Assembly: GCA_016717325.1 (NCBI GenBank)
Contig: JADKFV010000010.1
Span: forward strand, 62,001 to 126,000
DNA: 64,000 bases
Origin: Bacteroidota bacterium
Lineage (GTDB): Bacteria; Bacteroidota; Bacteroidia; AKYH767-A; OLB10
Direction: 5' to 3'
Shown: piece by piece, positions 18,922 to 27,590 of the stretch
Numbering within the stretch: position 1 is the stretch's first letter
Layout: the number at the start of each line of letters is the position of its first letter
Program-made: the position numbers and the translations under genes
Notes under the pieces: model-generated
Databases searched by the model: none
What the model was told of the DNA's origin: nothing
The model's input: the letters and a program-made list of their open reading frames with translations, nothing else

Positions 18922-19301
18922 AAGTTAAATTTTTCTTTTTTGTTTTATTGCCATTTTTGTCTGTTGCCGGGATCACTTCCATCGAACCGAAAATAAAATT
19001 CCTTTTATAATATTCCATGTCCTAAAAAATGGAAAGTTGAAGCAACGACTCAAGCACATTTTTAATGCTCAGCATGTTTTTTGTGAATCACGCATTGATG
19101 AATTTAATTAACCACATGTTTTTTATCAGTGTTGTTAAATGTGAGGGGTGCTTTAAATCAATATATTTTTTTACTCCCTTTTGTTGGAATGGGATTCGCA
19201 ACGGCTGAAAACATCAACAAGCCATTTGAATTACCAAATGAATAACTTGTTTTTACCGAAATACCTTTCCCTATCTGTTTCAATAAGAATAAGAAAATAA
19301 C
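18922..19301. other. Intergenic DNA upstream of the MACPF-like gene
   Basis: No gene is seen. The stretch holds the left copy of the 35-bp direct repeat (18985-19019) and ends at the MACPF-like gene's promoter. The plus frame at 18836-19018 on the minus strand is only an antisense shadow of the T9SS remnant. Confidence 0.5.
18985..19019 (+). repeat. Left copy of 35-bp direct repeat
   Basis: The segment starts AACCGAAAATAAAATTCC and ends AATATTCCATG. It matches 22015-22048 over its full length apart from one inserted A. Read on the minus strand it begins ATGGAATATTAT, the last codons of the TPR gene that ends in the right copy. The two copies bracket the MACPF-like gene. Confidence 0.8.
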
Positions 19302-19331
19302 TTGACTATTAGATTTGTTTAAATACTTTTG
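19302..19331 (+). promoter_or_regulatory. Promoter of the MACPF-like gene (TTG-N19-TACTTTTG)
   Basis: TTG at 19302-19304 is followed after 19 nt by TACTTTTG at 19324-19331, a full match to the Bacteroidota -33/-7 consensus (TTG, 17-23 nt, TAnnTTTG). Transcription should start near 19338, about 28 nt before the ATG. The gene therefore has its own intact promoter. Confidence 0.75.
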
Positions 19332-19365
19332 ACATATTCTAAACCGTTATTAAAATTTATAAATT

Positions 19366-21894
19366 ATGAGTACATTTAATAATCCTCTTTCAGCTGCAGT
19401 TATCGGATCTCCGATTAAAAAAGGGATAGTTGGTATCGGCAGCCCAGTTTTCGAATCTGATTTCCTGACTTATCTTAATCTCGTATCGCAAACTCATAAT
19501 AAGCTGACAGTTAAATCTGGTCATTCGCATAGCGAGACCATGAATCAGGGGTCTTTTGGATTTTCAGGTTCTTTTGGATTTGAACTGTATGAAAAAGTTG
19601 ATGTCAGCGTGTCCGGATATGTTGGTAATGCAGCCAGTGTAGATAAGAATAAGATGAATATAGATTATTTTTCAATGGTAATTGCAGGTTTGGAAACATT
19701 AGATATTAACAACCTTACTGTAAACGACCTAATAGAGAAATTGTGCTTGGGTGCAAAACAAAGCTTGATAAATGTAATTAAGGCATACAATTCTTTGCCC
19801 GATAGTAGTGGTGAGGACACTATTGAAAAGCTAGTAGCAGATACTAAAAATGATGAATTATATAAAAATTGGGCAAAAGCAAAAAAAGACTTTGTTGATT
19901 CTTATGGGGAGAGTTTTGTGGCGGCAATAAAATGGGGTGCGGTTGGAGGAGCTACATTAGAAATCATAAGCGAAACAGAAACCAGCAATTGGAAATATGG
20001 GGCGAAAACTGATTTTAAGTATTCTACTTTAGCGACTTCAGTCAATGTTCAAGCGGCTTATGATGGCAGCAAGGCTACAGGAAATAGCAATTTAACAGGT
20101 AGCGTGAATGAAATAATTCTTGGCGATGCAATAAAACAAAGTGTAATTGATATGGCAAAAGCGTTGAGAGAACAGTTATTATCCAGTGCCAAACAAACGT
20201 TTACAGGGGTGATTGATTTCCCTAATCTCAAAATAGATCCTGTAGTTCCAAAGGCTCCGGACTGGACTAAGGAAAAAGAAAAAGAAGAAGCAAAAAAGCC
20301 TAATGAAAAAACTGCCACCGAAGAATTAAAAAAATCTGTGGATAAAGAAAAATTGAAGCAATTGTATCTTAAGATGGGAGTTGCTTCATTGAAAAATAAG
20401 ACCGTTTTACCGCAAATAAAGGGAAACGAAAATTACAAAAAACTTGCTGACATATTAGATCCTACTAAAAGCCGACTTGCCAACGTAAATCCCTTGGTTA
20501 AAAAAGCAACAGAGTTCTCATCCTCACTTTTCAAAAAAGCTATGTTATCAAGTAGAACAGCTAATTTTAGTGATTCCTCAAAATTTATTGACCAGTCAAA
20601 TTCACGTCAATCAGAAGATCGAACCGAAACAGAAAAAACAGCAGTTACCAGAACAGCAATGGCTCCAAATTATACTCCTTTGGGTTTGTGGCTTGTAAAT
20701 TGGGCCGATTTGTTTCCATGGCTTGCAGAAATGAATTATAACGGTATACCAGATGCTTCATTAACACGTGTACAGACTAAGGCTACGTGGCGCACTATGA
20801 TTCAGGATTTCAAAACGCTCAATATTATTTATAATATGGCGCAAGCAGCTAACATAACTTTTACCGATGACAATAAAAATCAAGCGAAAGAAATTGCTGA
20901 CCAATTCGCGACTTCAATCGACACTTTGTATAAAACAAATTTGGATCAGCCAAGCATATTGAAAGCAATGAGTAAAGCATATAATGGTTTACAGGAGAAT
21001 GCACAAAAAATTTACGATAAATGGTGTGAGGTTGGTTTACTTAGAAACGCTGAGCTGGGGCTGGGAATAATGTTTGAGAATCAAGATAAGAAACGATATT
21101 CTCCAACAAATGATGACAAAATAATATGGCAATCAAAGGAATTTCAACCCGGACGTACTGCAAGTGTTTTTGCCTGTAATAAAAAGGTTTTGCCTATTAT
21201 TTTCCCGGATGGCACGATTAAGGCATTTTGTAATGAAGGTATTTTGACATATTTGAAGCGTACACTTGTATCTGCCAATAAATCTTATTCAAGTGCAAAT
21301 AGTTATTGGGTCGATCCACTTCCTATGACCCCTGAAGTACAAATCATGTTCATTCCAACGAACAAAAAACCCACTTTGCCGTCTCAATGGTATGACGGTA
21401 ATTATATGGTTAAATATATTTTTAACGATAGTTTCAAAGTAGACTCGAATGGTACACATTTAGAAAACATGGAATTTTTACCTATACCACCTCACACCAG
21501 TGGGGGTAGTGTGGCAACTTCTACAGGAGGGGCGCCCATTACATTGGTTGGACAACCAACATCAGGTTATTTCCTAATCCAACTAATTCCTATCCCATTT
21601 AGCGCAGCAAAGGGAATAGAATGGCAAGGATCAGCTGCAGGTGCTCAAAACTTTTTTAATAGCGAAGAATACCAAGCGCATATGCAAGCTATAGAACTTG
21701 ATATGGAAACCGCTGCTTTGTTATCGATTAGCCCAGCCTTAAAAGCAATAGATGATAATTATCTTGAGAAAGTATTAAGCAATTTAAAACTGCATTCATT
21801 ATATTGGGGAATACTCCCTAAAGATGAAGATAACAGTTCATCCTTTACTTTTTGGAGAGACAATATCAGCAATGACGATGACAACGAAGACTAG
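19366..21894 (+). CDS. Orphan MACPF-like pore-forming protein candidate (842 aa)
   Basis: I propose a membrane-attack-complex/perforin (MACPF) superfamily member. The support is the segment SYGESFVAAIKWGAVGG (S179-G195), which fits the family signature Y-G-T/D-x-[FY]-V...G-G. It is preceded by a glycine/serine beta-rich stretch (SFGFSGSFGFELYEKVDVSVSG, about 64-85) and followed by alternating polar/nonpolar strands (TSVNVQAAYDGSKATG), the usual layout around the membrane-inserting helices. Residues about 300-330 are highly charged (KEKEKEEAKKPNEK). The C-terminal half (about 430-842) is not recognised and may be a target-binding region. There is no signal peptide, lipobox or T9SS domain, unlike the secreted antibacterial MACPF lipoproteins of Bacteroides, so release by lysis or a contractile machine would be needed. 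It stands alone with its own promoter inside a 35-bp direct-repeat bracket. The MACPF call is by eye. Confidence 0.55.
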   Translation: MSTFNNPLSAAVIGSPIKKGIVGIGSPVFESDFLTYLNLVSQTHNKLTVKSGHSHSETMNQGSFGFSGSFGFELYEKVDVSVSGYVGNAASVDKNKMNIDYFSMVIAGLETLDINNLTVNDLIEKLCLGAKQSLINVIKAYNSLPDSSGEDTIEKLVADTKNDELYKNWAKAKKDFVDSYGESFVAAIKWGAVGGATLEIISETETSNWKYGAKTDFKYSTLATSVNVQAAYDGSKATGNSNLTGSVNEIILGDAIKQSVIDMAKALREQLLSSAKQTFTGVIDFPNLKIDPVVPKAPDWTKEKEKEEAKKPNEKTATEELKKSVDKEKLKQLYLKMGVASLKNKTVLPQIKGNENYKKLADILDPTKSRLANVNPLVKKATEFSSSLFKKAMLSSRTANFSDSSKFIDQSNSRQSEDRTETEKTAVTRTAMAPNYTPLGLWLVNWADLFPWLAEMNYNGIPDASLTRVQTKATWRTMIQDFKTLNIIYNMAQAANITFTDDNKNQAKEIADQFATSIDTLYKTNLDQPSILKAMSKAYNGLQENAQKIYDKWCEVGLLRNAELGLGIMFENQDKKRYSPTNDDKIIWQSKEFQPGRTASVFACNKKVLPIIFPDGTIKAFCNEGILTYLKRTLVSANKSYSSANSYWVDPLPMTPEVQIMFIPTNKKPTLPSQWYDGNYMVKYIFNDSFKVDSNGTHLENMEFLPIPPHTSGGSVATSTGGAPITLVGQPTSGYFLIQLIPIPFSAAKGIEWQGSAAGAQNFFNSEEYQAHMQAIELDMETAALLSISPALKAIDDNYLEKVLSNLKLHSLYWGILPKDEDNSSSFTFWRDNISNDDDNED

Positions 21895-22014
21895 TTTAAG
21901 CATTTTGGTGCAAGTCAAACTGTCAAGAACAGGTATTATAACAGTGATAATGCAAACAGTTCACAGACTACACGTTTTCATTTTTATTGCCATATGTTTG
22001 ATTCATTGTCATTA

Positions 22015-22048
22015 ACCGAAAATAAAATTCCTTTTTAATATTCCATGG
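22015..22048 (+). repeat. Right copy of 35-bp direct repeat, overlapping the TPR gene end
   Basis: It matches 18985-19019 with a single 1-nt gap (CCTTTTTAATATT against CCTTTTATAATATT). It covers the final codons (M-E-Y) and stop of the minus-strand TPR gene. The left copy has the extra base that would read M-E-Y-Y-K-R, so the gap also decides where the TPR frame stops. Confidence 0.8.
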
Positions 22049-23096
22049 CCAATTTGTAATCGCCCTTTCTTTTGAAAACATCAGATGTAATGCCATTGAG
22101 TATCGATACAGAAAACACTTGATTTCTGCGGGTAACTTCATCTAAACCCAACTTACAAAAATATTCTGCACTGTCGAGCATTCCCATGTCACGATAAACA
22201 CAACACAGATTCTGATAAGCAGGAATTATTTGTTCATCGTTTAACCCGGCAAGAATTTCAACGGCATTTTTCGATACCACAATTGACTTATCGTATTTTT
22301 TCACATGCCATGTAACCACACCAACATTTGATAAAGCAATTGCAATGCGTTTCTGCGATCTGGTTTGGCGGGCAGCTTCAAGTGCCAGCGAAAAATATTT
22401 TTCGGCACTGTCATATTCCTGTTTTATGTCGTAGCAAATGGCAATGCCTCTGTAGCCGTAATACATATTAACGGCATTTCCGGATTTTTTTCCTTCTTCA
22501 ACGAGCTCGAAATTTAAAGACATAGCATCGGTACAACTACCCGACTTACGATACATTTCGGCCAGTATAAATTTTGCATATCCAATAACTTCGGGGTCGT
22601 TTGTTTTTAAGGCTGCTTCCATGCCAATTTGAAAGTAAATAGTTGACTGCGGCCAATCGTGTTTTTTTAAATATACTTCAGCAATAGCTAAGTACCCTGA
22701 ATATTCAAGCTTGTACCAATTTTTACCTTCAATGTGTTTTTTAAAAAATGGAATAAAATGAATTGCAGAATCTACGTGATAAGCTTTTTGGAAGTATGCA
22801 TTAATCAAACATGTATAGCATACTGCAATAAGCGAATCGTTGCCGGTTTTTTGTGAAAGATTCAATCCTTCGTAACATAGGTGAACAGCAGTATCATTAT
22901 TTGTTGCACTTAGCTTATTGGCAATGGAATTCAACAATAGGATTCTCTCATAAGGATTGTTTGTATTTTGCAATTGATTTAGTAAGCTATCAAGATTGTT
23001 ACCTGATTGACAGATACCACAAAATGGATTTGTGATAAAAAACGAAATGAATAAAATGCTGATAGCAATTTTTTTAAAACCAAAATACGCTGGCAT
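22035..23096 (-). CDS. Secreted TPR protein, probably truncated sensor
   Basis: The start at 23096 gives a signal peptide (FKKIAISILFISFFITNPFCGICQ); a longer frame from 23225 adds an implausible 43-residue leader. About seven tetratricopeptide repeats follow (for example YDSAEKYFSLALEAARQ, YDKSIVVSKNAVEILAGL). In Bacteroidota such repeats usually precede a transmembrane helix and a histidine kinase, LuxR or cyclase output domain, as in the cyclase at 84-2063. This frame stops right after KGDYKLAMEY, inside a repeat, and no output domain follows. The stop lies within the right copy of the 35-bp direct repeat, so the truncation coincides with the edge of the MACPF-like insert. It may be a non-functional remnant or a free periplasmic TPR protein. 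Confidence 0.6.
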   Translation of the reverse strand: MPAYFGFKKIAISILFISFFITNPFCGICQSGNNLDSLLNQLQNTNNPYERILLLNSIANKLSATNNDTAVHLCYEGLNLSQKTGNDSLIAVCYTCLINAYFQKAYHVDSAIHFIPFFKKHIEGKNWYKLEYSGYLAIAEVYLKKHDWPQSTIYFQIGMEAALKTNDPEVIGYAKFILAEMYRKSGSCTDAMSLNFELVEEGKKSGNAVNMYYGYRGIAICYDIKQEYDSAEKYFSLALEAARQTRSQKRIAIALSNVGVVTWHVKKYDKSIVVSKNAVEILAGLNDEQIIPAYQNLCCVYRDMGMLDSAEYFCKLGLDEVTRRNQVFSVSILNGITSDVFKRKGDYKLAMEY

Positions 23097-23225
23097 ATTT
23101 TCCAGATTTACATGCTGGATAAATGGTCTTTGGAAAATTGTAATGGACCTGCAATTAATGCCTTTCATTTTACAGTTCTTAAAAACATGCATCCTTTTTA
23201 CCAAGAAACAAAATATAGTTAGCAT

Positions 23226-23869
23226 TCTTTTTACAATCTTTATTTTACCTGATTAAGATTACCTTCAACAGGAGTTCGTTTTTATAAAGATGAATCATGA
23301 GTATTTTCATACACACAAAAGGTTAATAATTCCAATTCTTACGAACGAAGTATTATTTAAAACGCTGCAATATATACACAACTATTCCGAAAATGGATAT
23401 AATTTTTAGAAACATATCTCAAATTCTGTTAGCAGATTAATCAATCTAAAGGGCGAAACAGCACTTTATAATTTTACTTTATTCTAAAATCGCAGTATCG
23501 CTTCGTTGCTTTGAGCTCCCACTATTATTCCAGGCTCATTCAATTCATCTTTTATTTTGCAATTGGCGGTTTACTTTCTTCAAAAAAAATTAAGGTAGTA
23601 CTATCACAACCCCATGCGGCACTTGGACGCATTGCATACGCTCCATTTTTGCTGTAATTGGTCTCTTTGCCAACATTGTTATCCACTAAAAAAGAACTGC
23701 ATATGTGAAACTCTGAATAGAGTGGTAGTACTGACAATTAAATCTTTTTTCTATAAAAAAATATATTTATTCTATTAACTTTCCAGAAAAGTTGTAAACT
23801 CCAAAAACATGTTTTTGCAAAACTTAAATTGATCAATAATAAAACCATCAAACCTTAACTTAAAAGCAT
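23226..23869. other. Intergenic DNA, no convincing gene
   Basis: The only frame of note is 23552-23737 on the minus strand (61 codons, motif MRPSAAWGCDSTTLIFF), which has no promoter or recognisable domain and may be a decayed fragment. The 16-mer TGCAATATATACACAA at 23366-23381 repeats 17262-17277. Confidence 0.4.
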
Positions 23870-23877
23870 TATATTTG
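23870..23877 (+). promoter_or_regulatory. -7 box of tatA (TATATTTG)
   Basis: TATATTTG matches TAnnTTTG exactly and lies 22 nt before the ATG at 23899. It rules out the TTG at 23875 as the start codon because that codon is inside the promoter. Confidence 0.6.
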
Positions 23878-23898
23878 CCACCTCAAAAACAAACTAAC

Positions 23899-24093
23899 AT
23901 GTTGAATTCAATTTTTTTAATTTTAGGAATGGGTGCTCAGGAAATCACCATAATCTTGGTAGTCATATTATTATTTTTCGGAGGGCGCAAGCTACCGGAA
24001 CTTGCACGTGGCTTAGGGCGCGGCATTCGCGAGTTTAAAGATGCCTCGGCCGGAAAAACTACTGAAGAAAGTGATGAAGACACCAAAAAATAA
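23899..24093 (+). CDS. tatA: Twin-arginine translocase subunit TatA
   Basis: A 64-residue TatA/E family protein that forms the channel-like component of the Tat export system for folded proteins in the inner membrane. One N-terminal transmembrane helix (QEITIILVVILLFFGG) is followed by the FGGRKLPELARGLGRGIREF hinge and amphipathic helix typical of the family, then a charged tail (EESDEDTKK). Length is normal for TatA. The start at 23899 is chosen because a -7 box ends at 23877. The gene is monocistronic, with a strong terminator right after it. No tatC is in the window. Confidence 0.95.
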   Translation: MLNSIFLILGMGAQEITIILVVILLFFGGRKLPELARGLGRGIREFKDASAGKTTEESDEDTKK

Positions 24094-24113
24094 AAAGGCA
24101 TGAAGCCTTCAAA

Positions 24114-24150
24114 TATAAAACCTGCCCGATAGATTTGGGCAGGTTTTATA
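24114..24150 (+). terminator. Rho-independent terminator of tatA
   Basis: TATAAAACCTGCCC (24114-24127) pairs perfectly over 14 bp with GGGCAGGTTTTATA (24137-24150) around a 9-nt loop, followed by a T-rich stretch. The arms are A/T-flanked, so it may work in both directions. Confidence 0.85.
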
Positions 24151-24213
24151 TTTTACACATGTTGCTAACCAGGACATTTTTTTACCGAAAAATTAAAAAA
24201 ACAGGTTGATTTA

Positions 24214-24221
24214 TACATTTG
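24214..24221 (+). promoter_or_regulatory. -7 box (TACATTTG) of the TMTC-like gene
   Basis: TACATTTG is an exact TAnnTTTG match 41 nt before the ATG at 24262. No clear -33 element is seen. Confidence 0.5.
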
Positions 24222-24261
24222 CAACTTAAATAGTTGAACACAAAAAGCCTTTATTGATTTT

Positions 24262-26381
24262 ATGAAGATAGCCTCATCAAAAGAAAAAACAATTACAAAG
24301 CCATCGAACGCTGCCAACAAAATTGACATGGCATTGTTGCGCAAAGTGATGATGATAATTTGCGGTGCTTTAGCTTTGTTGTTATATGCAAATACCGTAA
24401 CACATGATTACACTGTGGACGATGGCACAGTGATGCAAAACAATAAAATTGTAAAAAAAGGTCCCTCGGCCATTGGCGAAATATTTACTACATCGTATCG
24501 TAAAGGATTTTGGGACCGCAACGAAAGTTTGTACCGCCCCTTATCGGTGGCCATGTTTGCCATTGAATGGGGAATAGCACCCGAAAACCCAATGCCGGGG
24601 CACATAATGAACATACTGCTTTATTGCCTTACAGGAGTTATGCTATTTCTATTATTACAATTAATGTTTGCCGACAGGCACCCGCTCATTCCATTTTTCA
24701 TGACCTTACTTTTTGTTGCACATCCTATTCATACCGAGGTAGTAGCAAATATTAAAAGCCGCGATGAAATTTTGTGTTTTTTGTTTTGTGTAAGCGGGCT
24801 CTATTTTTTATTGAAAAACATGTCCGTCAACAAAATGCAAAATATAGTTTTTGCTGGTTTATGTTTTTTGTTTGCAAACCTTTCGAAAGAAAATGCGCTT
24901 ACCATGGTGGTGGTTGCACCACTTACCGTTTGGTTTTTTAGTAATGCATCTCGCAATCAATTGTTGAGTGCTTTGGGTGCGGCTGGTATTGCTGCGGCTA
25001 TTTATTTTGCCATGCGTATTAATGCTATTGGCAGTGTATCTAATTTTAACGAAATCGAAATAATAAACAATTCACTCGTAGGTGCTAAAGATGATATTGG
25101 AACAAGGCTGGCATCTTCATTCATGATAATGGGAAAATATTTCTTGCTTTTGTTTTTCCCTCATCCGCTGAGTTTCGATTATTCGTACAACACTTTTCCG
25201 CTTGTAACATTTGGCAATGCCAAGGCTTTATTAGCAACGCTTGTAATTATTGCACTGGCAGTATACGTGGTCATGAACTTTAAAAAGAAAGACAGCATTG
25301 CTTTTGGGATTATATTTTTTGCGTTAACAATTTCACTTGTTTCAAATGTTGCGTTCCTTATAGAAGCAACCATGGCCGAGCGTTTTGCTTACATGCCTTC
25401 GCTTGGTTTTTGTATTGCTATCATCCTCTTGCTTACAAAATATATGCAACCCAACATTGGTAAAAACACAACCAGTTTAATGGGATTGTTGAAGGACAAT
25501 AATAAACTCACCCTGGTAATGATTGTAGTGTTGTCACTCTTTTCCATAAAAACTATTTCGCGCAATATGGATTGGGAATACAACTTAAAACTGCTTGCCA
25601 AAGATGTACAAACTTGTCCCGAAAGTGCACGTATACATTATGCTTATGGTAGTGCTTTGATTATTGAAAAGGGATTAAAAGAAGAAACAGACATACCTGC
25701 AAAAAATAAATACTTACAAGACGGAATAGAGCAATTGCAAAAAGGAGTAGAACTTGTTCCTACATATAACGATGCATGGTATCATATGGCCATAGCCTAT
25801 AAGGAATTGAAAGACAACCCGAATGCATTGCGCTGTTTTGAAAAAGCACGTAACGAAAAATATTCGAAAGATGCCGAATTTCTTGTGGCGCAAGGTGTGT
25901 CAATGGGCGAGGCAAAAATGTTTGACAAGGCATTCGAAAATTTTAACGCTGCCATTGCCATCAATCCAAAATCATCGGAGGCATATAACAATATGGGAAT
26001 TTACCTTACTGATGCAGGGAAGTTAAATGAGGCGCTTGTGAGTTTGAACAAATCTGTGGAGTTAAAAAAGGATAATGAAATGCCGTTTACAATATTGGAA
26101 ATGTGTATCGTATTGCGGGCGATTTTCGCAAAGCTATTGAGTATTATACAAAAGCAATAGCCATGAAACCTACCTATGCCGATGCATGGAACAATACCGG
26201 TAATTGTTATGGCATGTTGAAAGAATATCAAAAGGCAATGGAAGCGTATAAAAAACTATTGGAACTAAGCCCGAATAATGCGAATGCCACAAACAACCTT
26301 GGCATTACTTATATGCTTCTTGGCGATAGTGTTACCGGCAGACAGTATGTTGAAAAGGCACGACAAATGATGGGCAATTAA
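24262..26381 (+). CDS. TMTC-like membrane glycosyltransferase with TPRs (one frameshift)
   Basis: A polytopic inner-membrane protein (about 11 hydrophobic helices, residues 30-450) resembling the TMTC/PMT-like O-mannosyltransferase family. The first external loop has the acidic motif HDYTVDDGTVMQNN, and the loop YRPLSVAMFAIEW...HIMNILLY is typical. A C-terminal TPR array follows (for example YNDAWYHMAIAYKELKDNPNALRCFEKA). The frame opened at 24262 breaks at 26160, but the TPRs continue without loss in the next frame (NVYRIAGDFRKAIEYYTKAI) to 26381. Adding one T to the run at 26086-26088 restores P-F-Y-N-I-G-N-V-Y-R. The single-base homopolymer gap suggests a sequence error or very recent mutation. 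The likely role is glycosylation of exported proteins, with the TPRs for protein contact; this is inferred. Confidence 0.75.
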
Positions 26382-26402
26382 AATTTATAAAATGTAACCG
26401 GC

Positions 26403-27565
26403 TTGAAAACACATATTCTTATTGGCTTTTGGCGTGCAATATTAAATTTGCCCGATGGCAATCAATTGCCATTTATGATAGAAGCTAAGGAAAAAGGAAC
26501 CACAACCACTATTGAAATAATTAACGCAAGCGAAAGAATTTTGGTAGATGAATATACCATTGAAGGCGATTCACTTTTCATAAAAATGCCCGTGTTCGAT
26601 TCCGAAATTCGTGCACAAATCACCAGCGGTAATATGTCAGGAAGTTTTATCAATCATTCGAGAAGCACCTTAAATGTTATTCCCTTTTCGGCAAAGTATA
26701 ATGTGTATGACAGGTTTGATGTTGCAAACACAAAAACACCTGTGAATATTAACGGACGATGGCAAACAATATTTAGCGAAGGCACCGCAGATTCTTCGGA
26801 TGCGATTGCAATATTTGAACAAAATAAAAATAAACTCCACGCTACATTTCTTACTTCCACTGGCGACTATCGATACCTTGATGGTGTAGTTGATGGCGAC
26901 AGCATAAAACTTTCGTGCTTCGATGGTAGTCATGCTTTTTTGTTTTTAGCAAAATATGATGGAAATATAATTGAAGGGAAATTTTTGTCCGGAATTCACT
27001 GGGCAGAACCATGGAACGCTGTAAGAAATGACACAATAGAATTGCCTGATGCTTATGCTATTACTTATATGAAACCCGGCTACAACAAAGTGGAATTTGC
27101 GTTCCCCAATACCGAAGGTGAAATGGTGAAGATGAGTGATAAGTATTTTCATAATAAAATCTGCATCATTCAAATTATGGGAACGTGGTGCCCTAATTGT
27201 ATGGACGAAACAAAGTACCTTGCGGAGTTGTACAAAAAACTAAACAAGAGTGAAGTTGCAATAGTGGGTCTGGCTTTTGAAAAAGTAATGAAGTAGAAAA
27301 AAACGCGTCAAATATTAACAGACTAAAGGCTCGCTTTGAAGTAGAATATCCCATATTGATTGCAGGCAAAGCAGCGAAAGACGAAGCATCAAAAGCGTTG
27401 CCAATGCTGAACAAAATTACAGGATACCCTACCACCCTCATCATAGATAAACATGGCAAAGTGCGTAAAATTCATACCGGGTTTATGGGTCCTGCAACAG
27501 GGAAATATTATGATGCTTTCACCTCTGAGTTTGAGCATTTTTTACAAATGCTATTGAAAGAGTAG
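26403..27565 (+). CDS. TlpA-like thioredoxin-family protein (one frameshift)
   Basis: The first 230 residues are a beta-rich domain with repeated sequence (GFWRAILNLPDGNQLPF; INGRWQTIFSEGTADSSDA) seen N-terminal to TlpA domains in Bacteroidota. Then comes a thioredoxin fold with the active site GTWCPNCMDE and the cis-Pro loop TGYPTTLIID. The frame is lost at 27296, and the rest continues in the next frame to 27565. One A added to the run at 27280-27284 gives FEKSNEVEKNASNINRLKAR and restores the domain. The start codon is TTG and no signal peptide is visible, which is odd for a normally periplasmic family; the true 5' end may be affected by another error. The likely role is disulfide reduction in the periplasm. 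Confidence 0.7.
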
Positions 27566-27590
27566 CGGTTTCGTTTTCCAGATAGTAATC

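Noticed and set aside
18985..22048. Direct repeats as a transposon target-site duplication
   Set aside because: 35 bp is too long for a normal target-site duplication, there is no transposase between the copies, and one copy is a gene's 3' end.
23552..23737. 61-codon minus-strand open frame
   Set aside because: No domain or promoter is visible. It may be a decayed fragment, but there is too little to support a gene.
26086..27296. Programmed ribosomal frameshifting in the TMTC-like and TlpA-like genes
   Set aside because: There is no X-XXY-YYZ slippery heptamer with a following structure, and the same pattern occurs in unrelated genes, which fits homopolymer errors better.
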